Below are positions 1 through 5,795 of a stretch of DNA of 8,352 nucleotides, one piece after another. The notes beneath the pieces were generated by a model. It searched no databases. It was not told the origin of the DNA and saw only the letters and a list, made by a program, of their open reading frames with translations. The stretch is taken from contig JAKAUH010000393.1 of the NCBI GenBank assembly GCA_021818605.1, positions 1 through 8,352 on the forward strand, written 5' to 3'. Both the position numbers and the translations under genes were made by a program. This stretch comes from Planctomycetota bacterium (GTDB lineage Bacteria; Planctomycetota; Planctomycetia; Isosphaerales; Isosphaeraceae). The first letter of the stretch is position 1, and each line of letters begins with the position of its first letter.

Positions 1-221
1 GGAGCCGGCGCACGGCGCTCGATCCGGCAGAGCGCGGCCCTCGAGCGCCCCTCCGCCGCCAGGCGGTCCGCGATGACCTCGAATCCCTGGGCATGGGGAA
101 CCGGGCAGTGAAGCGTGACGTGGGCGATCTCGAAGCCTGGCTTCGAGACCACGCCGCAGGAGTACGGGGCGATCCCAGGCAGGAAGCGGTAATCACCGGA
201 GGGATGGTCGATCAGGGGCAT
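1..221 (-). CDS. Hypothetical protein, N-terminal part (runs off window start)
   Basis: Reading the minus strand from an ATG at 221-219 gives an open frame of 73 codons to the window edge, beginning MPLIDHPSGDYRFLPGIAPY and continuing with SCGVVSKPGFEIAHVTLHCP. The composition is protein-like, with hydrophobic beta-strand-like stretches (FEIAHVTLHCPVP), unlike the arginine- and glycine-rich plus-strand frame over the same bases. The start of the gene is visible; its 3' end lies outside the window. It is transcribed away from the LssY_C gene, with about 185 bases between the two starts. No strong Shine-Dalgarno sequence is visible. I do not recognise the family with confidence. A RidA-like small protein is one possibility, but that is a guess from overall feel only. 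Confidence 0.6.
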   Translation of the reverse strand, partial: MPLIDHPSGDYRFLPGIAPYSCGVVSKPGFEIAHVTLHCPVPHAQGFEVIADRLAAEGRSRAALCRIERRAPA

Positions 222-406
222 GGCTTGAGGTCCAGGCGAGGTTACCGATCGGCGGGGCCCGCATCGGCGCGGCGGAAGGAAGTCTTCAAGACCGGGGACG
301 GCCGCCGGTATCGTAGCCTGGTGAGGCACGAACCGCCAGGACACGATACGTTCGGAAGGGCTTCCGTGTCCGCGAGCCGGCCGATGGTAGGATTCCCCTG
401 GGTGAC
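222..406. other. Divergent intergenic spacer
   Basis: This is the shared upstream region of two divergently transcribed genes, so promoters for both are expected here. I cannot point to convincing -35/-10 boxes on either strand. A plus-strand open frame crosses it (93-410), but its product is low-complexity and Arg/Gly-rich and it overlaps the better minus-strand gene, so it is not treated as a gene. Confidence 0.4.
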
Positions 407-1333
407 ATGAGCGAGCAAACAGAACCTGCCCCGGAAACGGGCGTCAAGCCGCGCGGCGTCGCCTCCCTCCGATCCCTCTTCCGGTTCGGGCGGGAACGGT
501 TCCGGACCGGCTCACCATCCCCACGAAAGCGGCGCTGGATTGTCCTGACGATCCGGGTCTCGGTCGTCGTGATCGCCCTGTGGCTGCTGGCGGCCTATCT
601 CGTCCTGCCGGCGCTCTGGCGGCATTACGAGCACCAACCGGCGCTGGAGGACGCGCCCAGGACGACCCTCACGGCCCAGGACATCCCCGGCGATCCGTTG
701 AATGTCGGGCTGATCGGCACGCGGGATCAGGTCGTCCGGGCGATGCTCGAATCCGGCTGGAGCCCGGCCGACCCGGTGACGCTCAGGTCCAGCCTGCACA
801 TCGCCCGCAGCGTCGTGCTGGACCGTCCCTACGCCGATGCTCCGGTCAGCCCGCTTTTTCTCTTCGGGCGGAGGCAGGATCTTGCCTTCGAGAAGCCGGT
901 GGGCAAAAGCGCCGCCCATCGCCACCATGTTCGATTCTGGCGATCGTCCGAGCTGGGCAAGGCCGGGGTGCCGCTCTGGATCGGGGCCGTGACGTATGAC
1001 CGGAGCGTCGGCCTGAGCCACCGGACCGGCCAGATCACCCACCACATCGGGCCGGACATCGACGCCGAGCGCGATGCGCTCATCGGCGGACTCCGCACCG
1101 GGGGGTGGCTATCGAAGATCTACCAGGTCACGGGAGTCGGCGCGACCCTGATGGGCCGCAACGGCGGCGGCGATCGATATGACACCGATGGCGAGCTGAC
1201 GGTCGGGGTCATCGTCGCGGGCGGCGTGAAGAACCATCACCCCGAGCGGCTGGAGAACCCGGTGCCGGTCCAGATCAAACAGCAGCTCTGGACGGCGATC
1301 CGGCCCCTCTTGAGGTCGTTGCCGGGGTCGTGA
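407..1333 (+). CDS. Membrane-anchored LssY C-terminal domain protein
   Basis: The product is 308 residues. Residues 1-43 are polar and basic, rich in Arg and Ser. One strong hydrophobic segment follows at about 45-67 (IVLTIR, then VVVIALWLLAAYLVLP), and a soluble domain fills about 90-300. That domain has the LssY_C pattern: DPLNVGLIGT near 96-105, a VRAMLESGW motif near 110-118 followed by WSPADP, FLFGRRQDLAFEK near 151-163, HHVRFWR near 173-179, WIGAVTYD near 191-198 and THHIGPDIDAERD near 211-223. LssY-type domains also occur fused to PAP2 or DedA-like membrane proteins; here the domain has only a single anchor, so its large part probably lies on one side of the membrane. The biochemical role of the domain is not known to me. 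The ATG at 407 precedes the membrane anchor; the Shine-Dalgarno is weak (GGGTGAC just upstream). A terminator follows 6 bases after the stop, so it is probably monocistronic. Confidence 0.85.
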   Translation: MSEQTEPAPETGVKPRGVASLRSLFRFGRERFRTGSPSPRKRRWIVLTIRVSVVVIALWLLAAYLVLPALWRHYEHQPALEDAPRTTLTAQDIPGDPLNVGLIGTRDQVVRAMLESGWSPADPVTLRSSLHIARSVVLDRPYADAPVSPLFLFGRRQDLAFEKPVGKSAAHRHHVRFWRSSELGKAGVPLWIGAVTYDRSVGLSHRTGQITHHIGPDIDAERDALIGGLRTGGWLSKIYQVTGVGATLMGRNGGGDRYDTDGELTVGVIVAGGVKNHHPERLENPVPVQIKQQLWTAIRPLLRSLPGS

Positions 1334-1339
1334 TCGGGA

Positions 1340-1372
1340 CAGCCGGGGCCGCGCCGGACCGGCTGCGTTTTT
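1340..1372 (+). terminator. Intrinsic terminator of the LssY_C gene
   Basis: Six bases after the stop codon, CAGCCGG (1340-1346) pairs perfectly with CCGGCTG (1359-1365). A further GGC/GCC pair fits inside the loop (1347-1349 with 1353-1355). Two bases later comes a run of five T (1368-1372). A GC stem followed by a T tract directly after a gene is the classic rho-independent form. The right arm and T tract also form the edge of a dispersed repeat (1361-1422). Confidence 0.65.
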
Positions 1373-1422
1373 GCGATCCCCGGCGGCCGAGGCGACGATG
1401 GAGGAGGCGAGACGAGGACCGT
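1361..1422 (-). repeat. Dispersed repeat, copy A (about 62 bp)
   Basis: The reverse complement of 1361-1422 aligns without gaps to 5961-6022, with 10 mismatches in 62 positions (about 84% identity, counted by hand). The best conserved parts are the TCTCGCC block and GATCGCAAaAACGCAGCC at the end. Similarity stops on both sides. In this copy the repeat starts at the right arm of the terminator of the LssY_C gene and extends into non-coding sequence. Confidence 0.55.
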
Positions 1423-1499
1423 CCAGGAGCCTGGATTCTCGATGGACCCGGCATCGGAGGGTCGTCAGACGCCCGCAGCCATGGCCCTCAAAAGGCATT

Positions 1500-1571
1500 A
1501 AGAAGCTCTGCCAAAACCGGGGTAGCCGCACGGTTTTCCCAGCTAGTCCGGAGGTTTTGGCAGAGCTTCTT
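1500..1571. repeat. 72-bp element with perfect 19-bp terminal inverted repeats
   Basis: AAGAAGCTCTGCCAAAACC at 1500-1518 is the exact reverse complement of 1553-1571. The 34 bases between them are GC-rich and include CGGTTTT (1531-1537), which can also pair with AAAACCG (1513-1519), giving an alternative smaller hairpin. There is no T tract after it, and the arms are longer and more exact than an ordinary terminator needs. No obvious target-site duplication flanks it (CATT on the left, GGGG on the right). It lies 11 bases before the ATG of the decayed small gene. It could be a miniature inverted-repeat element, a solo remnant of an insertion sequence, or a structured leader; the sequence does not decide. 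Confidence 0.75.
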
Positions 1572-1582
1572 GGGGTTGAGTC

Positions 1583-1804
1583 ATGCCTGGGACGACAGCA
1601 ACCGCGTTCGATCGGGATAGCCTGGCCCAGTGGTACGCGCAACGCCATCTCGAGACCGATACCGGAGTCGAGCGGATTTACCACTCGACTTCGGAGTGGA
1701 CATCGACAGTGCCAATGCCGACACACTCTACGTTCTTGACTTGACCCCGTCCCAGTGGGAGGCCATTCGGAGCGGGAAAATGAGACTGACGAGAGGTCGA
1801 GGAG
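1583..1804 (+). pseudogene. Decayed small hypothetical gene upstream of alkD
   Basis: An ATG at 1583 opens a frame reading MPGTTATAFDRDSLAQWYAQ and then RHLETDTGVERIYH, which is convincing protein sequence. After about base 1684 that frame becomes Ser/Thr-rich nonsense (STSEWTSTVPMPTHS) and stops at 1742-1744. From about 1684 another frame takes over with equally good sequence: LDFGVDIDSANADTLYVLDL, then TPSQWEAIRSGKMRLTRG. The two halves read as one protein split by a frameshift or small deletion near 1680-1690. The downstream half has no stop of its own and runs in frame into alkD, while a TGA of the first frame occurs at 1805-1807. I do not recognise the family. It may be a remnant of a roughly 80-residue or longer conserved protein; a sequencing error at the junction is an alternative. 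Confidence 0.5.
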
Positions 1805-1809
1805 TGACC

Positions 1810-2529
1810 ATGCCACCGACCGCCCGCGACGCCCTGAACCGTCTCCAGGCCCTCGGCAGCCTCGAGGCTGCCGCCACCGCCGCCCGCTACTTCAAGACCG
1901 GGCCGGGCCAGTACGGCGAGGGTGATGTCTTCCTCGGCGTCCGGGTGCCCGCCCTGCGGAAGCTGGCCAGCGAGTTCCGTCACCTTCCCGACGGCGAGGT
2001 GCTGTCCTTGCTCGGCTCGGAGTTCCACGAGGCCCGATTGCTCGCCCTCCTGATCTGGGTCCGGGCCGCCTCGAAGGGCGATGAGGCGACGAGGCGCCTG
2101 GTCTACGACCTCTACCTGGCGAACACCCGCTCCGTGAACAACTGGGACCTCGTGGACGCCTCGGCCAGGGAGATCGTCGGCGGATATCTGCACGACAAGG
2201 ACCGTGTGCCGCTCTACCGCCTGGTACGATCGAAGAGCGTCTGGGAGCGGCGGATCGCCATCATCGCCACCCACGACTTCATCGCCCGGCACGACTTCGC
2301 CGACACCCTCGGGATCACCGGGACGCTGCTCGGCGACCCGCACGACCTGATCCACAAGGCGGCCGGCTGGATGCTGCGAGAGGTCGGAAAGCGGGACCGG
2401 GCGACCCTGGAGCGGTTCCTGAGGGCGCATCATCGGGTCATGCCCCGGACCATGCTGCGGTACGCCATCGAGCGATTCCCGCCCGATGTCCGGCGGGCCT
2501 ACCTGACGGGTTCATTGACGGCCTCATAA
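1810..2529 (+). CDS. alkD: AlkD-type DNA alkylation repair glycosylase
   Basis: The 239-residue product has the length and architecture of AlkD, an all-alpha HEAT-like-repeat DNA glycosylase that removes N3- and N7-alkylated purines by base excision without flipping the base. Family hallmarks are visible: YFKTGPGQYGEGDVFLGVRV (27-46) with the start of the first repeats, NNWDLVD (110-116) carrying the conserved Trp112 and Asp116, VWERRIAIIATHDFI (144-158) with the conserved Arg at 147/148, and HKAAGWMLREVGKRD (182-196) with Trp187. These correspond to the DNA-contacting Trp, Asp, Arg and Trp residues described for Bacillus cereus AlkD, so the enzyme looks intact. The open frame extends upstream to 1630, but ATG 1810 is preferred: GAGGAG lies at 1799-1804, five bases before it, and family homology begins here. 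The extra upstream codons belong to the decayed gene. A DUF2293 gene follows about 90 bases later. Confidence 0.92.
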   Translation: MPPTARDALNRLQALGSLEAAATAARYFKTGPGQYGEGDVFLGVRVPALRKLASEFRHLPDGEVLSLLGSEFHEARLLALLIWVRAASKGDEATRRLVYDLYLANTRSVNNWDLVDASAREIVGGYLHDKDRVPLYRLVRSKSVWERRIAIIATHDFIARHDFADTLGITGTLLGDPHDLIHKAAGWMLREVGKRDRATLERFLRAHHRVMPRTMLRYAIERFPPDVRRAYLTGSLTAS

Positions 2530-2604
2530 CGATCAAGTCTGTCGAAGGCTCGGACGATGGATGCCAGGTAAGATACCGACCCGCCATCTGGCTCGCCGTG
2601 CATT

Positions 2605-2610
2605 ACGGAG
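2605..2610 (+). promoter_or_regulatory. Ribosome binding site that suggests a TTG start
   Basis: ACGGAG at 2605-2610 is the only good Shine-Dalgarno sequence near the start of the DUF2293 gene. It is 7 bases before an in-frame TTG (2618) but 19 bases before the in-frame ATG (2630), and it lies downstream of the first in-frame ATG (2561). This spacing favours TTG. Confidence 0.45.
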
Positions 2611-2617
2611 ATCGCAT

Positions 2618-3313
2618 TTGAACGCCGGTATGACCGCTACAGCCTTCACGCCTGGCCCGACCCCAAACACCGTCCGGGCGGCCGACGGCACGATCCTCCC
2701 CGCACCGGAGGGCTGGGTCCTCCTGCCGCCGGGTGACGCTGCGTTGACCCGCCGGGTCAAGGCCGCAGGCGACCACTGGATCGTCCAGAAGAAGCGGGGG
2801 CGGAAGACCTTCTCCAGGGGCATCTGGGCTCCGGCGACGACCATCGAGAGCATCGGGGCTGAACTGGAGGCCGAGCGGTCCACCGAGGGCTATGCCAGGC
2901 GACAGGAGGCTGCATCCCGGCAACGTGAGCAGGTTCAGGCCGAGTACGTCGAGGATTTCCACGGAGCTGTCGTGGCATTCCTGGCCTTCCACCTCGATCA
3001 CGCCGAACTCTCCGACCGACTGGCCCGTGCCGTCACCGAGCATGCCACCCCGGTCGGCAGCGGCACGGTGGCCCGGACGAAGCGCATCCCGGTCGAGGAG
3101 CGGGCGGAGGCGGCCGTGATCGCCTGGATGCGGCACCAGACGACCGGCTACGACAACATGGCGATCCCGAGGGTCAAGGGCCAGCGGCGGGAGGTCCGTC
3201 GGATGCTGGCCCGTCGGTCACAGGAGTTGATGGACCGCTATCGCCGTGGGGAGCCGATCCCCGAGGGCTGCCCGCTCAGGAAGGCGTTGGCGACCGAATC
3301 GCCTGCCGGATGA
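2618..3313 (+). CDS. DUF2293 domain-containing protein
   Basis: The product is about 231 residues from TTG 2618 (227 from ATG 2630; 250 from ATG 2561). The N-terminal third has ADGTILPAPEGWVLLPPGDA and WIVQKKRGRKTFSRGIWAP, a predicted small alpha/beta module. A charged helix follows (ELEAERSTEGYARRQEAASR), probably coiled-coil. The C-terminal 100 residues match the DUF2293 pattern: VEDFHGAVVAFLAFHLDHAE, then LARAVTEHATPVGSGTVART, and a final block AVIAWMRHQTTGYDNMAIPR followed by VKGQRREVRRMLARRSQELM, rich in Arg and Lys. The basic C-terminus suggests nucleic-acid binding, but that is inference; no function is established for the domain that I know of. It lies between alkD and the next gene in the same direction, with a 28-base gap to the latter, consistent with an operon. 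Start choice rests on ribosome-binding-site spacing only; the residues before Met at 2630 do not look conserved in character. Confidence 0.85.
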   Translation: MNAGMTATAFTPGPTPNTVRAADGTILPAPEGWVLLPPGDAALTRRVKAAGDHWIVQKKRGRKTFSRGIWAPATTIESIGAELEAERSTEGYARRQEAASRQREQVQAEYVEDFHGAVVAFLAFHLDHAELSDRLARAVTEHATPVGSGTVARTKRIPVEERAEAAVIAWMRHQTTGYDNMAIPRVKGQRREVRRMLARRSQELMDRYRRGEPIPEGCPLRKALATESPAG

Positions 3314-3341
3314 GAGCACCAGACAACCGGGAGAAGTGGCC

Positions 3342-4022
3342 ATGGCCGAAGACGAGAAGCTCAGGCTCGGCAAGGGAGCGGCCTTCGTCAAGAGCCTTCT
3401 GAAGCGGCTCCCGCAGGCTGACGAGACCTGGGAGGCTGACTTCCGGGCCTTGCCCAACCCGATCGAGCAAACCCAGACCCACTACCTCGGCATGGTCGTG
3501 ACGGGCAAGGACGGCTGGCTACTGGCCGAGTCTCATGTCCACGGCAGGCCCTCGGTCAACGACCTGGCGACGATCCTGGCCCACGCCAAGCGGCGACCGC
3601 CGGACGAGGACGCCCGCCGACCCAGGCTCGTCCATCTGCGGGGGCATCATCAATGGAGAGAACTCTTCCCTCACCTGGAGGAGATCGGGATCGGGGTCAA
3701 GGTCTTCGCCGGACAGGATCTCCCCGGCATTGAGCAGGCATACAATGAGCACCTCAGACTGGTCCGGGAGGCACGCCGGGTCGGGGTAATCCGGCCGACG
3801 CCCGAGCAGGCGAAAATCGACACGCTCTTCCCGGCGATTGCCAGGTGGGTAAGGGAGTACGGCTGGGTCGAGATCGGCGTGCAGGAGCTTTTCGGCTTCG
3901 TCGCCAGGGCGTTGCACGAGGGGGGCACCCAGGTCGAGGACGACCGGCCCGATACCCTGACCAAGGCTTTGGCCACCCTGGAGGTGGGCCTGACCCGTTG
4001 GTTCGCGGAGCAAGGTCATTGA
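3342..4022 (+). CDS. Hypothetical protein, possibly DUF6930-like
   Basis: The 226-residue product is soluble, with no signal peptide or membrane segment. Residues about 27-110 look like an alpha/beta domain: TWEADFRALPNPI, YLGMVVTGKDGWLLAESHVH, RPSVNDLATILAHAKRRP, RPRLVHLRG, then LFPHLEEIGIGVKVFAGQDL and PGIEQAYNEHL. This order (a strand pair ending in a remark on the ligand, a helix with AxRRP, a strand, a helix, then GI-V and a Leu-Pro turn) resembles DUF6930, a domain of unknown function; I rate that only as likely. The C-terminal part (about 150-226) is helical and amphipathic (ALHEGGTQVEDDRPDTLTKA). ATG 3342 is chosen over upstream in-frame codons because GGGAG at 3329-3333 is 8 bases before it and the earlier codons overlap the DUF2293 gene. 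It probably shares a transcript with that gene. Its stop is 5 bases from the stop of the convergent minus-strand gene. Confidence 0.8.
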   Translation: MAEDEKLRLGKGAAFVKSLLKRLPQADETWEADFRALPNPIEQTQTHYLGMVVTGKDGWLLAESHVHGRPSVNDLATILAHAKRRPPDEDARRPRLVHLRGHHQWRELFPHLEEIGIGVKVFAGQDLPGIEQAYNEHLRLVREARRVGVIRPTPEQAKIDTLFPAIARWVREYGWVEIGVQELFGFVARALHEGGTQVEDDRPDTLTKALATLEVGLTRWFAEQGH

Positions 4023-4027
4023 CCGGA

Positions 4028-4324
4028 TCAGCCGTCGTCTTGCTTGCCCGATCGTCTCGTGGAGGCCCAGAAGATGAGCAACCCCTGGATCGGCAGCCTC
4101 AGCAGAAGGAACTTCGGCCACAGCCCAGGCTTCTCCGGGTGTTGGTCCATGAAGACGATCGCCGGGAAGACGGCGATCCGTCCCCAGGCGGCGATGCGGG
4201 ACCTCGCGGATAGCAGCAGCCGCAGCAGCCGAAGGAGCCGGGCCGGGCTTGCCAGATGGACCAGGTGAGCGTAGCTTCGGTCATGGTGCGCCACCTGAGT
4301 CGGGACCCATGGGCATGTCAGCAC
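4028..4324 (-). CDS. Possible small membrane protein
   Basis: Reading from a GTG at 4324-4322 gives 98 residues. The C-terminal half is convincing: RIAVFPAIVFMDQHPEKPGL, followed by WPKFLLLRLPIQGLLIFWAS, with one or two hydrophobic stretches and a basic, polar tail (TRRSGKQDDG). The middle holds a Leu/Arg-rich segment (PARLLRLLRLLLSARSRI). The first 25 residues (VPTQVAHHDRSYAHLV) look poor, no Shine-Dalgarno is visible, and no clear ATG lies at a sensible place, so the gene may be N-terminally truncated or may start elsewhere. The family is not recognised. The plus strand here also has an open frame, but its Ser/Arg-rich product is less protein-like. It converges tail to tail with the 3342-4022 gene. 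Confidence 0.4.
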   Translation of the reverse strand: MLTCPWVPTQVAHHDRSYAHLVHLASPARLLRLLRLLLSARSRIAAWGRIAVFPAIVFMDQHPEKPGLWPKFLLLRLPIQGLLIFWASTRRSGKQDDG

Positions 4325-4814
4325 CCGGCTGGTTCCGGCCAGGAGACGCCGTTTTCAACACGGAACGTCCGATCAGTTCTTGTGTCTCATTTCATGGAAA
4401 CGACTGTCTATTGAGTTTCGCGTACCGGGGCGGGCGGGGCCGGCCCGGATCGGCGGATGGAGCCGCCTCCTCCACCAGACCCCGATCGGACCGAACCGGT
4501 CGGGGACACGATGCCCGATCTGGGAGCCACGCAAACGGTCGGCGCTCGAGCCGGGAGAACGGGACGGCTACGCGGGTTGTGCTCGAGGTTCCTGGCACGT
4601 CTCGCTGGACGCCACCCGGATGGGACCGGGCGCTTCCGTATCAATCCTTGCCCTCATGTTATAGGCACATGGAAGGCCGGAGCCTCAGCACACAGAATAG
4701 CGGACGTACATATGATTCAGAATTATAATCCAGACCATATGTTGTCCCGAGGCACGACGTATGCCCGGATCGAAGGAGTGATTCGTGGTGGCATCGAGCG
4801 AGAGGTTTCGTTTC
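4325..4814. other. Intergenic stretch without a convincing gene
   Basis: Several overlapping open frames exist on both strands here, as expected in GC-rich DNA, but none gives a product with recognisable domains, hydrophobic pattern or a good ribosome binding site. The first 300 bases are GC-rich. Bases about 4650-4745 are markedly AT-rich and hold a palindrome, described separately. No terminator with a T tract is visible downstream of the minus-strand hydrolase gene. Confidence 0.5.
4708..4742. repeat. Inverted repeat in an AT-rich island
   Basis: ACATATG at 4708-4714 is the exact reverse complement of CATATGT at 4736-4742. The 21 bases between them are AT-rich and include the palindrome ATTATAAT. 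The surrounding 90 bases are clearly richer in A and T than the rest of the window. The form would suit an operator or promoter region, but no plausible gene starts on either side at a suitable distance, so no function is assigned. Confidence 0.4.
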
Positions 4815-5639
4815 TTATCCGACGGCCGCGTTCCGAGGGGTGAACTCGAACCGGTGGCACTGCGAGAAGAACGCCAGCGGGTTCTCATAAACGATCTTGC
4901 GGATCGTCGCCTCGTCGTGACCGCGTCGGCGCATCTCGAAGATCAACTCGGGCACGGCGAGCGGGTCGCTGTGGCCCCAGTCGCCGGCCGAATTGGCCAT
5001 GATCCGCTCGGTCCCGTGGACCTCGATCATGTCGGCAGCGCGGGCGGGGGTGCACTTGGTGATCGGATAGAGCGTCATCCCGACCCAGTGGCCGGCGTCA
5101 AGAGCGGCGCGGATCGTGTGCTCCTCGACGTGGTCGATGCAGACGCGCACGGGCGGGATCCGGCCGTCCTCGCGCAGCATGTCCAGGATCATCCGGGTGC
5201 CCTGATACTTGTCGGCGAGGTGCGGCGTATGGACCAGCACGAGCTCGCCGGTGCGGGCCGCGAGATCGAGGTGTTCCTGAAAGACCGTGGCCTCGTTGCG
5301 AGTGTTCTTGTTCAGCCCGATCTCGCCGATGCCCAGCACGCCGGGCCGGTCGAGGAACTCGGGGATCATGGCGATCACCTCGCGTGACAGCGCGACGTTC
5401 TCGGCCTCCTTGGCATTGATGCAGAGCCACGAGTGGTGCGCGATGCCATAGGCCCCCGCGCGCCGGCCCTCGTACTCGGTCAACTGGCGGAAGTAGTCGC
5501 GGAACCCCTCGGGCCCCGAGCGGTCGAACCCCGCCCAGAACGCCGGCTCGCTGACCATCACACAGCCGGCCAGCGCCATCCGCTTGTAGTCGTCGGTCGT
5601 GCGGGAGACCATGTGGATGTGCGGGTCGATGTAGTTCAT
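4815..5639 (-). CDS. EboB-like TatD-family metal-dependent hydrolase
   Basis: The 274-residue product belongs to the TatD-related amidohydrolase superfamily, cytoplasmic TIM-barrel enzymes with a metal centre. The expected ligands are visible: DPHIH (5-9) at the end of strand 1, GIGEIGLNKNT (103-113) with Glu106, LVHTPH (135-140) with His137 and His140, CIDHVEEHT (167-175) with His170, and NSAGDWGHSD (216-225) with Asp220. The overall wording (VSRTTDDYKRMALAGCVMVS, EPAFWAGFDR, WLCINAKEAE, YPITKCTPARAADMIEVHGT, VYENPLAFFSQ) is that of the TatD-like protein encoded in ebo clusters as EboB, more than of the DNase TatD itself. The substrate is unknown; ebo clusters are linked to transport or biosynthesis of a scytonemin-type precursor in cyanobacteria, which need not apply here. 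ATG 5639 gives the family-typical MNYIDPHIH start; no strong Shine-Dalgarno is present. No other ebo gene lies within the window. Confidence 0.9.
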   Translation of the reverse strand: MNYIDPHIHMVSRTTDDYKRMALAGCVMVSEPAFWAGFDRSGPEGFRDYFRQLTEYEGRRAGAYGIAHHSWLCINAKEAENVALSREVIAMIPEFLDRPGVLGIGEIGLNKNTRNEATVFQEHLDLAARTGELVLVHTPHLADKYQGTRMILDMLREDGRIPPVRVCIDHVEEHTIRAALDAGHWVGMTLYPITKCTPARAADMIEVHGTERIMANSAGDWGHSDPLAVPELIFEMRRRGHDEATIRKIVYENPLAFFSQCHRFEFTPRNAAVG

Positions 5640-5649
5640 GCGCCACCAG

Positions 5650-5708
5650 GGGTTAGGAAAAATCGGCCGGATGATTTTCGGGCCATTCTAACCCGACGAA
5701 GGTGGCCC
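5650..5708 (-). promoter_or_regulatory. Fold-back leader upstream of the EboB-like gene
   Basis: GGGTTAG (5650-5656) pairs exactly with CTAACCC (5688-5694). Inside it, GAAAAATC (5657-5664) pairs with GATTTTC (5673-5679) with one bulged A. A competing stem is also possible: GGGCCA (5680-5685) with TGGCCC (5703-5708), which overlaps the loop of the first. The structure ends 10 bases upstream of the start codon at 5639, so in the transcript it would lie in the 5' leader. Mutually exclusive stems can act as regulatory switches, but this is only a structural observation; a terminator-like element is another reading. Confidence 0.35.
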
Positions 5709-5795
5709 TTCCTAATGGTTCCCGAACGCATCAATTGGCCTTTATGCCGTCTTCCATGCCGTTTTCGTCCCCCTTCCCAGGGGACGATCGAGCCG

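Noticed and set aside
93..410. Plus-strand open frame of 105 codons
   Set aside because: Its product is Arg/Gly-rich without domains, it overlaps the protein-like minus-strand gene at 1-221, and it has no good ribosome binding site.
1630..1809. Upstream extension of alkD
   Set aside because: AlkD proteins start near MPPT here, the ribosome binding site fits ATG 1810, and the extension contains the second half of a different, broken gene.
4785..5387. Plus-strand frame of 200 codons with GGAG before a GTG
   Set aside because: It is antisense to the EboB-like gene, whose motifs and metal ligands are clear. The product is an Asp/Val/His-rich mirror of that gene.
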